Positions 46,835 to 60,251 of a stretch of 64,000 bases of DNA are shown piece after piece. This DNA comes from Coffea arabica (Eukaryota; Streptophyta; Magnoliopsida; Gentianales; Rubiaceae), in assembly GCF_036785885.1 (NCBI RefSeq), contig NC_092323.1, forward strand, positions 16,934,501-16,998,500. The letters run 5' to 3'. Below the pieces are notes generated by a model. It did no database searches. It saw only the letters and a list, made by a program, of their open reading frames with translations, and was not told the DNA's origin. The translations under genes and the position numbers were made by a program. Within the stretch, counting starts at the first letter, position 1, and every line of letters starts with the position of its first letter.

Positions 46835-48155
46835 CATATATATACACACTTCTTCTCCATTTACCTCCTTTTACGTTGTCACCCAACAAGATGAGATCCT
46901 CTACATTACTTTTCTCTCCATTTATCTCTTTAATTTTTTATATGAAAGTTGATCTTTTCTACAAACTTTATTCAATTCAATTTCAATTTTTGTACATACT
47001 TTAAACGGGGTGGAGAAATATAATATAGATGGTTTTGATTTTCAAAATATTGTTATAATGGTGATTATTTAGGTATAATGGACAGAAAATCCTCTCCAAT
47101 TAATGGAGAGAACTTAACCTATCACCCCACTACTCATCTTTCATTCATAATTTTGTACCTCTCATTTTATTTTATTGTTTTTATATACATTCATCTAATT
47201 AACTCTCGAACTTTACTGATATTGTACTCTTAGCCCTCTAATCAACAACTGTATCCTTTGAGTCGATCTCTTAAAAGTGCAGCATATTTTAATCTTCCTT
47301 TTCTTTTTCCAAGTCCAATGATCTTAACCATACTATCCTCGGGCTAATGGCCATTGACCAAGAGTTGATCCTCATTTTGCCGTTGCTAAATTTTGGCAAG
47401 ATTATGCCCCTGGACATCATAGAGTTTAAGACTAGATTTTGAAGGAAATAGAGCAATCATCCATTCATTGAAATCTTTAATTGCAGTTTTAACCAGAGAT
47501 AGAGGGAAATCATCCCACCATGATGCCGTTTTACACTTCTAATCCAAGGGGAAGTTTTGCTAGAATATGAGTTTGGCATATTTCTTGTCCTACTTACATG
47601 GGAGATCTTACATCAATGAAAGTTATCACGGTATCTTCGAACCTTATCTATCAAGTTGCCCAATTCAAAGAAAATACACTTCATTGCTATTTTAATTTTT
47701 GAACGATATTGGTAGAGTCACTTTCGAATTCCTACTTCTTTGACCTATTCTAAACCCTTGAGGACAGCAAGAATTTCAGTAAAAGCCTTCATCTTTTGGT
47801 CGTGCAACTCCATAATTTCTCAACTCTATTTTAAGATGATTATTGAGAAGCAACTTCATCAGAGGACAAATCCAAAAAAATTCCTTGAAGATTTGCAATT
47901 GCAGAACCTTAAACTCTGTTTTAAAAGTTGAGACGTATCACATGGTAGGATTAGTTTGCAAATTCAAGAACAAAATTCAAGAGTTTCTGTGCAACTCGAA
48001 TATAGATCAATAGCAGTAGTTAAAGAGACAAAGTTCACAGCTTTCCCAACTTATGTCAGAAATCCAAACAAAATAAAGAATAATACAAAAAGAATCCACA
48101 AATCAGAGGAGAGCCTTCCAGACGCTGAGAAACAGAACTGTTCTTAAATTCTCAA
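46835..48155. other. Spacer downstream of the RING gene
   Basis: The segment 47300-47900 reads on the minus strand like decayed retroelement protein sequence, but with many stops and no motif I can name. The part next to 48155 is presumably the 3' UTR of the RING gene. Confidence 0.35.
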
Positions 48156-49037
48156 TTAGCTTTTCTGTTGAATTCCTTCACGCGTGCAAAGAGGGCAAAC
48201 ATTCTTCTCCATTAGCCACCTTTTGATGCAGTCGGCATGGTACTCATGCCTGCATTCTAGAGTTCCAATTGTCTCCCCATTCTCGTACTCGCACTGGCAA
48301 ACTACGCAAATTTCAGGTTCTTGATCAGCAAGTGTTTGATAATTTCTGATTTTCAGGTGCTCTGAGATGGCTGCTTCTGTCAAGCCACTATTTTCACTAT
48401 TCACGTCTTCTGGGACCGATTGTAGTAGGAACTCAACGATTGGGTCATCAGCAGGAATCAAAACGCTGGCAAGAGTTCCATCCTCATTGACGAACTCCAC
48501 ATCCAATGCACGTACGGGAGTATCATCTTCTGATGCAAAGCTCGAGCTCAATCGCAAGTGAATATTTCGTCCCTGATCAAATTCTTGAAGCTGGTTCCCA
48601 AGAGGGTAGTTCTCCTCTGCGTCCAAATCAAGTATGACAGTCTCGTCTTCTGGTGAGAAGCTCAAACGGTAGAGGAAGTCCGGTGTCTGATCAGACTCTC
48701 GAAGATGGCTCTGGGGCCATTGGAGGTTCTGCTCTTGATTAAGATAGTAATTGTCGTTCTGATCATAGTACATCGCTTCAGCAGGATGACCGTAGTAGTA
48801 TTGCAGAGGGCTAGGAAGAAAAAAATCTCGATAATCATAACCTGGCTGAATGAATTGAGGATAAACTGGGAAGCCATAGGCTGATGGAACAGGGTAAAAA
48901 GGAGTCTGATCAGGCGGGGGGAAGAAAACACAGTGTCCGTCGTAAATTCCCATGCTTTCCTGAATCCTTTGCGGATAAGTTTGGTAGGGATGATAATGGT
49001 GATGAAGAGCAGGTGAATAGAACTGCTGCGGCTGCAT
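48156..49037 (-). CDS. RING-H2 E3 ubiquitin ligase, intronless
   Basis: This 293-residue protein should transfer ubiquitin from an E2 enzyme to targets. The RING-H2 finger sits at the C-terminus with the ligand pattern C244-x2-C247-x14-C262-x-H264-x2-H267-x2-C270-x10-C281-x2-C284 (ICVVCQCEYENGETIG, then CRHEYHADCIKRWL and CPLC). The first 120 residues are rich in Tyr, Pro, Gln and His (YSPALHHHYHPYQTYP), and the middle is acidic with DDTP and EDET repeats of similar pattern (SFSPEDETVILDLDAEENYP and SFASEDDTPVRALDVEFV). No signal peptide or membrane helix is seen, so a soluble BIG BROTHER/MBR-like type is plausible. The start is the first ATG of the open frame. Substrate is unknown. Confidence 0.93.
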   Translation of the reverse strand: MQPQQFYSPALHHHYHPYQTYPQRIQESMGIYDGHCVFFPPPDQTPFYPVPSAYGFPVYPQFIQPGYDYRDFFLPSPLQYYYGHPAEAMYYDQNDNYYLNQEQNLQWPQSHLRESDQTPDFLYRLSFSPEDETVILDLDAEENYPLGNQLQEFDQGRNIHLRLSSSFASEDDTPVRALDVEFVNEDGTLASVLIPADDPIVEFLLQSVPEDVNSENSGLTEAAISEHLKIRNYQTLADQEPEICVVCQCEYENGETIGTLECRHEYHADCIKRWLMEKNVCPLCTREGIQQKS

Positions 49038-49337
49038 CTTTCTTGGAGGGTTTTTTTTAAGAACGATGCTCTGGTATGAATAATGTGAAGCTAACGTTAT
49101 GAACTCTGATTCTTATATAGGAATTGTAGAATCCACATCTGGTTAGGACATGGGATTTGATTTGGATTTTATCTGGAAAAGTTCGCTTAGGATTAGGAAA
49201 ACAGGTTTTGGAAACTTTCCTTTTTTTTTTTTCTGATTGATTGCCGTCAAAGAAGGAAGAGAAGGTATAAATTGAACTCAATTTCAATGCTGATTGATAA
49301 CATAACTAACGGCAAGACTTCTAAACCCAAGGAAAAA
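49038..49337 (-). promoter_or_regulatory. Promoter and leader of the RING gene
   Basis: Only 300 bases separate the RING start codon from the end of the NAC open frame upstream on the same strand, so the RING promoter must be short or overlap the NAC 3' UTR. A TATATAG-like motif lies at about 49113-49119 on the plus strand (CTATATAAG on the minus), roughly 80 bases before the ATG. Confidence 0.4.
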
Positions 49338-52300
49338 CTAGGAGCAAAGTACTGAAACAAAATTAATAAAATCCATGCTTTTAATTGAGACTACATGCGC
49401 TCGCTGATGAGTTAATACAAATTGATGAATCGTTTTAAAGCAACCGATTATTTCACAAAAGCAAAACCAGCTCCACAAATACCAGACAAATTCTCTTAAA
49501 AGTGAAAACATCAGCATGCACACGAAAGCTGAATCCAATCTTAAACAGAACACAACAGGAGAACCACAACCGCGGTATCCCACTGCCTTCTGAAATCCTA
49601 GCACAGGCAGGTTCCACCAAGGGCTAAAGACAAAAGTAGACTCCCCCACCATAACTGACAAAGCGTCTTTAGTGCAAGTAGCGAATCTATAAGTCACCTC
49701 GGCCTTGACATGTATGGAGGAGCCATCATAAGCAGCTGATGCAGGATCAGCAGGTACGGACTCCAACAACTGTTGGAGTCTTGAGTAGTGTGGTGTTCTT
49801 TGCTGCGCTCCTGGGACCAATATAACAAACAACAGAAATGAGAACTTTACTGAAGAACATGCTACAGAACATCAGAGGCTGCAGCATGTACCTGCAGCAC
49901 CCATGGACCATAAATAAGAGGTTTTTGCAACATCATCAGATGCTGCAATTGACATTGTAAAATGATGACAGAATCACCTAGGACAAAAGAAAAAAGAACA
50001 AGAGGTACAAGAAATAGGTTCTTTGTCACCTCTCTTTGACAATAATGCGGCCTACATTATCAGATGAGACCTAGAGGTACATAGTACCGTCAAGCATCAT
50101 GCATCATGTAGAAACTCCAGTTTCACAAGATGCAAACTATCCACAGATGCCCAGTATCTCTAGCTGGGCTCTCTACATTGACTTGACTTCAGAACTATAA
50201 ATAGATCTTGAAGCTTGTGCAACGACCAGAATTGTCATCAGAAATTATGAGATCTACCTCTTTCTTGATTTCCAGCAGCATTCCTGATATCCTCCAATGG
50301 TCTGTTAGTAGTAAAATCCAAATTGTATGCAGCATTCGTACTGTCATAGACGTTCCCCTGCAATTTCATGAATTTCAATAAGCAACACGTGAGATATTCA
50401 TTAAAAACTGAAGGAAAAGCAGCAGGTTTCCAAGAAATTTTAATGTTGCCAAAGACTTACCATTGGGAAAATACTAGTGGAGTTTCCTTGTATGTCAGAT
50501 GCATCGGGCAACACTAAAAGATGATGCAAGTCTGTCGGATGTTGCTCGTAACCAGGAATATTGTCACCATTCCAGGTATGGTTGCTAGTGTTGTATTCAG
50601 TGCATAAACTCCCAGCAAACACATGCTCAGATCCACTAGAATTGCTCGGTCTATATAAGCCACCAGTATGCATTTGTTCAGGTCCACAAGATTGAGCAGT
50701 GAAATTCAGTGGAGCATCAAGGTCATTAAGTTCTAAAAAGCCACTGTCATCTTGTAGACGCATGTTGTTTGTAGTATAGCCAATTTGATAATTATCAAAC
50801 AAATTAAGTCCACCTCCATTGAGCTCAGCCAAGTTACTGAGGTCTTCTAGACCACTAAATAGATCACCTCCATCTGAATGAGGGATAGCTTCCGCAGCTC
50901 TTCCTTGACCAAGATCACCAAGCTTCTCATAGAGAAACGTAATACCAATCAGCAATTATTAATTACCTATTATATGCATCAAATTAATACAGCATCATCT
51001 CTATGTTAGAGCATTTTATATAAAAAATTTGCATTTTACCAATCACTATGCAATTTTGGAAAAAAAATTTACACTAGTAGGAACTTCATGATCCCTACAA
51101 CAACATCCACAACCCAGAGAGACAGGGATGTCCTGTACACTTTAGTAAACACCAATGAAGTGCTTAAGCAGGAGATGCTCAGTAGTTTACAATGTAGCAT
51201 TGAGATCATTTGAAAGTTGAATTGAAAAACAAATAAACCTAGAAGACTCTCTACCAATGTCATTACACCAACCACCTGGAATGCACAAAGGTAAGAGGCA
51301 TAAAGCAAATCAGAAACATAGATGAGTGCTAATCATAGATGGCCACTAGGACTATATCAGCTATAATCTATCACTTGACATAGTCTATGACCCATTCAAA
51401 TAATGATTAGACTCGAGGATTAAGATAAAAATAGCAACAGACAATTGAAAGCAACATGGATTAAGATGGAGTTTAATGTTTAGGTATAACAGTTATTCAA
51501 CGGGCAGGATAAAATCTAGCATTTGAAACCTAAACTTAGTAACTTGTGTATTGGACCACCACAACCTTGAACCTCAGATTTGAGTTAAAAGCCAAATCCT
51601 AAGAAGCATGCGTAGACTCCAGACCTCTACAACCCGGACGACAAAAGAAGTAATAATGAACATCAATGACCTAAAGGCCAAAAAAAAAAGTAATAATGGA
51701 CAAGAAAAAAATCCTTAGAATACCAGAATCACAAACTATATCTATACGAGCAGCACAAACGGCTTTCTCAATAGTACAAGATCAGATCTCTTTACTGGAT
51801 GTAGACTACAATATTACAGTTCTCACAATTATTCTACATAACATTTGTCATTTATCAGCATAAATTGTCTTGGAAAACTACACAAACCAAACTTGGAGGT
51901 GACCTTTCTTTCAGTGACACTTTCTCTGCATGATTTAAAACCTAAGCATTCAAACCATTACCGAGAACATTCAGTTACAAGAAAATAAGAATGAGAAAGA
52001 TATTATGATCCAAATTTTAAACATCCAAAATACATAATTGTAGGCCTATTGTTCTACCCCGCCCCCATCATCGTACATCATGCTTGCTAATAGTTTCTAT
52101 CCTCCTGAATATTCTAATTTTCATTTATGATTACCCAACTAACATAGAGCCAAAACCTTGAAAACATGGAAAAATAGACAGTAAAAATGAAGAAACCTTT
52201 AAAATATATATGAATGGAAAAGGAAGATGTATATCCCCTACAGCTGAGAGTACATTCCCCTTGAAACATTTAAAACCACTTTGAGTTCCTTCTCAAACTT

Positions 52301-54317
52301 AGTAACACTAAACCATTCAGCCACCTCAACAACTGATCTACTTTTATAGATGGCATTTCAATAAGACACTATAAAGTATATTCTTTCACCAGTCCAGAAT
52401 AAACAAACTCCAAAAATGATCAAACCAAAAATAAAAAAGGAGTTGTCAACATTTCAACTGTTATTTGCATTACATTTAATCAGGCGAAAGAAAGTGAGTC
52501 AAAAGTTATAACTAGCAATTCCACCTACACCAACGCATCCAATCCGACAGAGAAAGAAATAAAGATAACAAAATAAGGAAAAACACACCTATACACAATG
52601 AATAATCATACAAATAGCCATAGCTACACATGTCACACCATATCACGCTACATAAACATCAAGAAATCAGATGGTATTACATACCTCAGTATTTCCATTA
52701 ACAGTGGGGAGCAAAGGGCTATCTTCTGAGAAAGCTGCAAGCAAATGAAGAATATCATCTGGTGGGTCCATGTCCATGCCATTACCAGAATGGCTAGCTG
52801 AGGTTAGACCAGCTTCACTTAAAGACCATCCAGATGCATTCCCAGTATCAACCACTCTTGTGACCATTGAACTATTCTGACCATTCGAGAGAACCGTATC
52901 TTTGGAAGGCTGAACAAAGGAAGGTCCAGGTTCATTTGGGGGCATTAGGGGTGCATTTCCAAGGTCAACCAAGCTAATGGCAGCAGAAGAGTTATCATTT
53001 TCAGGCTGCACAGGTTCTACAGTTGATGGGCCACCAGGTAACAAAGAGTCAACAGGAATCTCTTCATCATCATCCCAGTCCTCTTCTCTAAAAGGCGCTC
53101 CATACGATGCACCATTTTTAGGTCCTGGTCCACTCTTGTGGAAGAGTTTGCACAAAACATAAGCATCCTGGAAGACATGGGAGTGAGACATCAACTTGAA
53201 TCAGATGACAAATGTATACCCGCCAGCTAATAAGATTGATAATAAAAGACGACGAATATCTAATAACAAACATAAAAGGCAGTAAGCAAAAGAGTATATT
53301 TTTTAGTTGGGGGGATACTTTCTTAAAGGCTCCACTAGGACTCAGTCATAAACAAAATGAGGTTACATTAGTGATTCAAAATTCAGGTTCAGTCAGTCAA
53401 TTTGAAATATTTAAACAAACAAGAACCTTAAATTTGAACTTCATTGGCATGCAAAGATGCAAGTTGCAATGATCATTCCATCCCGTAGAAAAGGAAACAA
53501 AGAATAACAAAGAGATTAGAGTCAAAAATAATATTTAATATGGCCTCAATCAATATTAATAGAAGAATACAAGAAAGCAGGACAGCTATATTTCTCAAAT
53601 GAGGCAAAATTTAAAAATTAAGCTAACTTGAGTATAACCATACCTGAGCATACCCCATATCAGCCAAGTTCTTATCTTCAATCCTGTATTCATGTATCAC
53701 CCAATCAGTTCTTTGCCCGCGCGGAGCACAACCTTGGTGGAACACCAAGGTCTTAACCATTCCAACACTGTTCTTATTATAAGTAACAGGTCTATCCTTT
53801 CCTGTGGTCTTCCAGTATCCAGTTTCAGTTGAACGGTTCATTCTTGACCCGCTTGCATACTTCCTCTCTCTTGGGCAGAAGAAATACCACTCAAGATCCT
53901 TACTTTTCAAGCAAGATTTATCTGATAAAGAAATTCAAGTTACTGAGAAGTTTTTGTAGTTTATAGAAGGGACAAAGGATGGAAACAAAGAACAAATCTG
54001 AGCAGGTCCTGCCACTAACAAGACAGGTCACATGCAAGGATGATGCATATTGTGCTTCCAAAACGATAAATATGATACCATCATATTCAGAAAAGTGGGA
54101 GGTGGGTGGGGAGGGAAGGGAAGCAACTAAACAAATTAAAGATTAGAGAAAAATAAGTACCAGGAAGATCCCATGGAGAGAATTTGTAAATGTTGAGCTC
54201 TGATATGGCTTCAAAAGGAATTTTCTTTCCCATTACCTTCCGTTTCAGATAGTACATAACCAGCTCAACATCAGTTGGATGAAAGCGAAATCCAGGAGGA
54301 AGGGACGTCCTCACCAT
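49338..54317 (-). CDS. NAC-domain transcription factor (ANAC082-like)
   Basis: Seven coding exons on the minus strand: 54161-54317, 53644-53921, 52685-53167, 50461-50925, 50258-50357, 49892-49942 and 49338-49810, all in phase. The NAC DNA-binding domain fills exons 1-2 and the start of exon 3: [53 protein letters not shown], then DAYVLCKLF. This version, with [13 protein letters not shown] and [15 protein letters not shown], resembles ANAC082, a factor linked to ribosomal stress. Exons 3-4 are acidic and Ser/Asn-rich, as in activation domains. The last exon begins [20 protein letters not shown], a stretch also seen before the membrane anchor of other NACs, and its open frame runs on through a very hydrophobic segment to 49338. 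Start is ATG 54317; the longer open frame begins with TTG. Confidence 0.9.
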
Positions 54318-54576
54318 CAAGAATGACCTCAGAACGTCCCCCAAGAGAATAACTTCTTAACAACAGTAACAATCTTCTCAAAGCTCTGTGTCTGACAAAA
54401 AGCAATACCAAACCCTTTCCAAGACAATATTGTACTTCGTCGGAGAAGCAAATAGTTAACCAGATGAAGAAAAAGGAAACTAAAAAGAAAAGCACTAGAA
54501 GAAGATATATGTACGCCACAAACCCCAACACAATACCCTCCTCCCTCCTAACTAAGTCAGCCAACGTCAAGTCCAA
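54271..54576 (-). other. Out-of-frame open frame overlapping the NAC start (possible uORF end)
   Basis: In the leader just upstream of the NAC ATG, another frame stays open from 54576 to 54271, overlapping the NAC start by 46 bases. It encodes a basic, leucine-rich stretch ([20 protein letters not shown], then SYSLGG). It has no ATG of its own, beginning at TTG, so translation would need an AUG supplied by a spliced leader exon or a non-AUG start. I recall that ANAC082-type genes carry a conserved upstream peptide, but I cannot verify this. Confidence 0.3.
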
Positions 54577-55735
54577 TGCCTAAATAAGATCTTCCGATGG
54601 CACCACAGCCTTCCCTGGTTCATGAAACAGAAAGCGCCCCAGAAAAACAAATGATACTTCTTCAAGGAACCAAAAGACATCTGGCGTGCAGTACAAAACC
54701 TATATCATCCAAAGAATCAATTAGCTACTTACCAAAATATTGCAACTAAAATAAAACACTCGAGATGTGTTTAACTCCAATTATAGCAAGCTAGATAACA
54801 TACATCCAAAATCAAAACTTTTTAGGTGAAAATCACCTCACATTAGAAAAAAAAATTTATTCAACATTCATCAAGATGGTGGAAGTTAAAGCCACAAAAA
54901 ACTTGCACACGTTTGCTACGTATATTACCACAACACTGTAGAAATCCATAGCATTTTAGGCATTAAAAACAATAAAAAAAAAGTTTCATTTTCATCCATC
55001 CAATCCATTCAACACATAAACTGAACCCATCCTACGGAACTTTTTTCAAGCCCAAATAAAGTATAGCATGAAAGCACTCAACCCCTAACCACCAAATTTT
55101 CCAAAAACACTGGCAAGACCAGATTAGAAAAGGTTACACTGTGCAGATGCTAGTAAACAGCCACAAACAAGATAAACTCTTGCATCAAATAATAAAGCCT
55201 CCTAAAACCCATTGAATATGCCAAAAATACTGGAAGCCCAGATAAAAATAAACATCAAAAGCAATCCAGGCCACTCCAAACTTCCGCCGCCAGCCAACGC
55301 CGCCGCCACCCCCCCCCCCCTCCGGTTATCAAGTAATCAAAAAACAAATGAAATTACCAATAGTTTTATCCAACATGAAAAAAAAAATCCACAGCAGCTC
55401 TCCTCAAATTATTCATCAAACAGACACTAAAAAGGCAGCGAAACCCTAGAAAACCCCCAATTGATGGCAAATTGAGCATTGAAAACATAAAATTTGAACG
55501 CCGACCGATGGTAAATTGAACCGCGAAAACATAAACATCGATAAAATATGAGGACTGCATTAAAAAGAAGGCTATTACTCACCCTAATGGGCGACGGACG
55601 GGAGAGGCGAGACGAAGAGAGAAAACGCGTGAAGAGATAGTATGTGGGAAGAAGCAAATGCAAATGAAAGAGAGTGAAATTGTTGGGAAATGAGGGGTTT
55701 TTATAGAGACAGAGAAGAAGCTCAGGACTCACTCA
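54577..55735 (-). promoter_or_regulatory. NAC gene 5' leader, probable leader intron and core promoter
   Basis: On the minus strand a TATA box (CTATAAAAACC) lies at about 55699-55709, followed by a CT-rich leader. A donor-like GGTGAGTAATAG occurs near 55571-55582, suggesting a leader exon ending there and a leader intron of about 1 kb. The acceptor is not certain; TTTCTTTTTAG near 54480 or CTGACTTAG near 54555 are candidates. A C run (55307-55320) and proline-like CCGCCG runs lie within. Confidence 0.5.
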
Positions 55736-56618
55736 GGGGTTCAAGGAAAAGTGTGAAAGGAGGGAAGCTTCAGAAGTACACCTTGAGCTGTGATTGGTTT
55801 GGCTTATTTCATTAATCGGAGGGTTTTAACTTTTTTTTTAAGTAAATAAATGAGTATTCACTGTGCAGAGGGGTTATTACTTATTATTCCTATTAGGAAA
55901 ATGCTCGAATCCCTCTTAGGTATCGTCTAATGATTTAAACTCTTCAGATAATTTGAAAATTAATTACCCTTATTCTATATGTAATAGTAAATTTAATTTC
56001 ATCGATACGATATCTAGAGAGGATTATAGAATTCTTCAATTAATTATAAGGTAAATGTATATTCGCTAATCAAATGGTTTAAAAAATAAACAATTAATCC
56101 ACGAGATTGAGAGCGGTCCTGGCCATAGTTATTAAACTCAATCTGAGAGTGGGTTAATGGGTTACTGATTGCACTAAAAGGTGGACGATTGAAACTTTTA
56201 ATTGATGTAATATATTTAAATATAATATTTCGCAATTCTTAACACAAGACGTATGGTAAAAAGAATAAGTAAATCTTGTTATAATACAAAAATAAATAAA
56301 AATTTGTTATAGCATGCTATAACAAAATTTTTATTTTATCTTCAATGATTTATCAAATAATTGTCATTGTGAGAGTTATAACCAAGCAAACTTAATTTTT
56401 AATTTATCCAACTTTCAAAATTAAAATTTTATTTTTGTTTAGCTTGTTGTTGTATTTTATGTACACTTTTTTAGGAGTAATTTTTTTGTCTTGAGAATAA
56501 ATTGAAATAATATACTATGTTTTTATTAATCTGGCATTCTACCTCTTACATTTTATGATATTAGGTGTAATGAGCTCTAAAAAAACACACACCAAGTATC
56601 TACTGAAAGAGAGAGCTT

Positions 56619-56682
<64 letters not shown>

Positions 56683-59600
56683 AAAGTAAAAAGAAATAAA
56701 ACATGTTTAAAATTAATATAAAAAAGCACAAAGGCCACAATTATAACCTACAAGGCTTGTAAAATAATTCCACGAGATCCTTTTTTTTTTTTGTCTGAAA
56801 TTGTACTTTGTTTGTCACAGACATATTTTTCAAAGAAACTTATACATGTTCCCATGGACATAATCTTTAGAAATAGAAATTAAAATGCAAAGTTGACAAG
56901 ACTGGAGAGCAATGTATTACACTTTTGGAAATATAAGATCTAAACTCAGAAACTTTTCATGCTTCAATGAGAAATTGGATATCAAATGAGCTTATACCTT
57001 TCTTTTACTGTACTTGGTTAAAACTAAGACCTTTGTTCAATTTCTTTAGAAATTTTAGGTTTATACTAACTATGCTGGAACATAAACATTATTGCCTTCT
57101 AATTTTTCTTTTTTGCTTCTAATTTTTGGATTTAAACTCTCTATTTATAGCCAAAATATGGAGTGTAATGGCATAAAATTACACAATCTGGAAGAGCCAA
57201 AATATGGAATGTGCTAGCTCTTAAAAAAAAATCTCTAGAATCTTCCATGCAATTTGGTTGACTTATAGATCAAAAAATCTATTAATAAAGACTTTAACAT
57301 TTAGGGTGGGTTTAAGTTCACACCTCCATAATCAAAATTCACACCCTTATAGCCAAGCTGTCCAAAAAGCTCATAATATTTATGGGGCTTGGTAGAATCT
57401 TTTTCAATAAAAAATTAGACTTTTTTTGGTGAAAATAGATGGTGCTAATTTGGATTTAAAATTTACATCATTATGAATAGTCATAAAATTTTCTGATTTT
57501 TTGTTTTCATTCACTTTGATGGCATTTATTTTTTTCCTCTTATTTGGTGAAGAGAATGTTTTTATCCCTTTTTATCACGTCAGAGGAGATGAGAGATTTT
57601 TACAAAAAAAAAAATACAAGCGTTAAGAAAATATTTTTATCTTTTTGGCACGTTGCACTTCAAAATTGATTAAAGTATAATTTTGGAAAACACTAGCAGA
57701 TCAATAATTAGGATGATAGTATCAAACAATTTCAACTAATTAAAATTTGTAATTGATTCTTTAAACATATCTTGTTTTATGAAAGACATTTTCTTTTATT
57801 GGAAAAAGTTTCTATCAAATTCCTATTGAGGGGTACTGTGAATTTAATGCTAGACGTGTGAATTTAGACTGAGGGGTATGGATTTAGCCTTACCCTAATA
57901 AATAAGGTGATCAAATAGTCTATTGTTAATTACTTTAATTTATCCACGTCAATTTGAATGAACAGTACTGCACCTTTTATTCTGGAGGGAATTTCTGTTG
58001 AAGTTTTGGAGGGTTTGTTTGTGAAGTCTCAGGGAACATTACCTAATCTTCAGTACTCTGGAAGGAAACCATTTAAGTCATTTTTTGTTACGTCCACAAT
58101 ATCCAAGGCTTGGTCTTCTTCTTAGCTTTTCTTCAAACTATTCAAAATTTTTGAATTCCTCCTATTTGACAGTGTAAAACAAATCCAGGGCAACTCTTTT
58201 GAGTTCGCAAAGTATGGCATCTCAGGCTCTTTGGAAGCCATATTTTTTCACTTCTGTAGCTCCTTCACTTGCTAGAGGTAGTTTGGAGAAGGCAAACTTC
58301 ACTTGTTCCTTCCATGATGGTCTTATATCCTTCTAGCTCCTTCTTTCTCTTCTGCTAATGGCGATTTCTTGGAGGTTTTCTATTGGTACCATTCTTCTTG
58401 GTCTTAGGCATATTATGAGAACTTGTCTATTGGGGTCAAGAGGATGTAGACTCCACCTTCTCATTTTCGCATGAAAATTTCATTTTTGCTGCATATGATA
58501 GTCTTGCCTTCTTACTTGGTTTTATCTGCATTTTCTGTTCCTGGAAAGTTCTCCTAGCTGAGGCATTGTGATCGTCGTTGAGAGTGATTACATAGGAGTT
58601 CCTTTAGGCTGCTTCTTGCATAATCTTCCAATCTCCTATAGTAACTAAATTACTCAATTCTATGCTAACAAGCGCTCTTAACTCAATATGAGCCATGTTC
58701 GTTTCTATGTTTTTTTGTAGTCACCATATTAATTTACTTTTACTGTAAATGTTTGGATTAATTTTATATACGCTGTCAATGTATATACTATCACTATTAT
58801 ATACATGACATATATGCAAATTTTGAATTTGAAATCCAAAATTATTTGAATTTTTTTAACTGCAGGATACAAAATTTGAAGTCCTGCCTGCAGTCTAAAG
58901 AGGGGTTTTAAATTCCTTTTGGTGGCCAACTGACCTAAAACAAGTTGGTTAAATTCTTAGTTTCCTTGATTACCATAACTTCAAAATAGCTACTAAGGTA
59001 TCAATAATATACTATGCACATAAGAAATCAAAGATAAAGGAAAGAAAATTCAACCATAATATAAATTGAAGAAATTTAGGGCACAATTTTGAATTCCTTG
59101 CATTGATAGTAAATAGAATGATACAGAATCTAATCTTCACATTTAGCTTTATGCTTTGTCTTTATTATTAAAATATTTTATCTCTAATTATCATCCATTC
59201 ATTTTCAGTATGCTTATTAATATAATATTATTTTGCAATTGTGCCTCACGTTGGTTCACCTCTGCCTCCTAGTGGCGGAGTCACATTCAAGTGCGGGCAA
59301 CCTTAAAGAATTTTTAAAATTGGCTTGAAAAATTATAAATTTTCAATCTTGTCCTATAATTGCACCTCCTAAAATTTCTAAAATTTCCTATGCTCCTTTA
59401 CTTTGCCCCCATAAGTTCTTGAAGTCTACAATTATCACTTAGTTTATATATGATGACATATTTGAAATGAAGACAGGTACCAGTTGAAAATTTAGGAAAA
59501 AAAAAAGAAGAGAATTTCAAAACTTTTGGTACACAAAAATAAATGTAAAAAAATTTGTTGTCTGCTGCACAAAGAAAAATATCATCTAGTTGTTATTGTT

Positions 59601-60251
59601 GAAAAACACTAAATAATTTTAACCAAATTCACACCATTATCATACTAGCTATTAATGTTTTTCAACAAAAAATTTTGTCTTAATCGTGGTAATTACCTCT
59701 CTAGCCTTGGATTCTAACTCCATCACTGCTCTCTCCCAAACTAAAATCTTAGGTCCCTCATTGACCTTCATTGAGTTCAAGTACGAGATGTAAAAAGTGG
59801 CAGGACGTTGCCCTCAAAGGGAAGTTTCAATGCTTACGTTAATATATGTATACAAAGAAAATACTAAAGAGATAAGCTCTTAAAATGAAGAAAATACTTG
59901 AATAAAAATGGAATGAATGAAAAGAAAATGAAAAATCGACCTTTATAATATAGAGAATCGCAGACGGGCTTCATGGCCTTTTTACTTGTGAGGCTTGACA
60001 CTTTTTTGGATCCGAATAGGACTATCAATAGGGTCCGGGCAATCCGAACTCGGCCCATTTCGCTCGAAAAAAAAAGTGCACTTAACTTAATTTTTATTGG
60101 GTCGGACAGAGATTGGATCTAAATATTAGGTCCAAACTAAATGTGAATCAAGGTGGACTATACTAGGATCAGACCCGATTAATATTCGGCCCATATATGA
60201 GTACAATTATATTCGTAAAATATATATAATAATATCTATAATTTATAAATA
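55736..60251. other. Long AT-rich spacer
   Basis: No gene is callable. A (TA)n run lies at about 56618-56680. Between 57301 and 57896 the ends AGGGTGGGTTTAAG and CCTTACCCTA look weakly inverted. 58100-58640 is less AT-rich and may be a decayed coding or retroelement remnant, with stops in all frames I checked. 59270-59420 starts TAGTGGCGGAGTC, typical of a short transposon end. From about 60025 (AGGGTCCGGGCAATCCGA) begins a possible hAT-type element ending near 60808 (GACACCCCTAG), into which the next Helitron is inserted. Confidence 0.45.
56618..56680. repeat. (TA)n microsatellite
   Basis: A run of about 60 bases of alternating T and A without interruption. Confidence 0.95.

Noticed and set aside
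48367-48561. 64-residue plus-strand frame
   Set aside because: It is antisense to the RING-H2 gene, whose frame covers the whole region.
57301-57896. Possible transposon with AGGGTGGG/ACCCTA ends
   Set aside because: The end similarity is only partial and no target duplication could be found.
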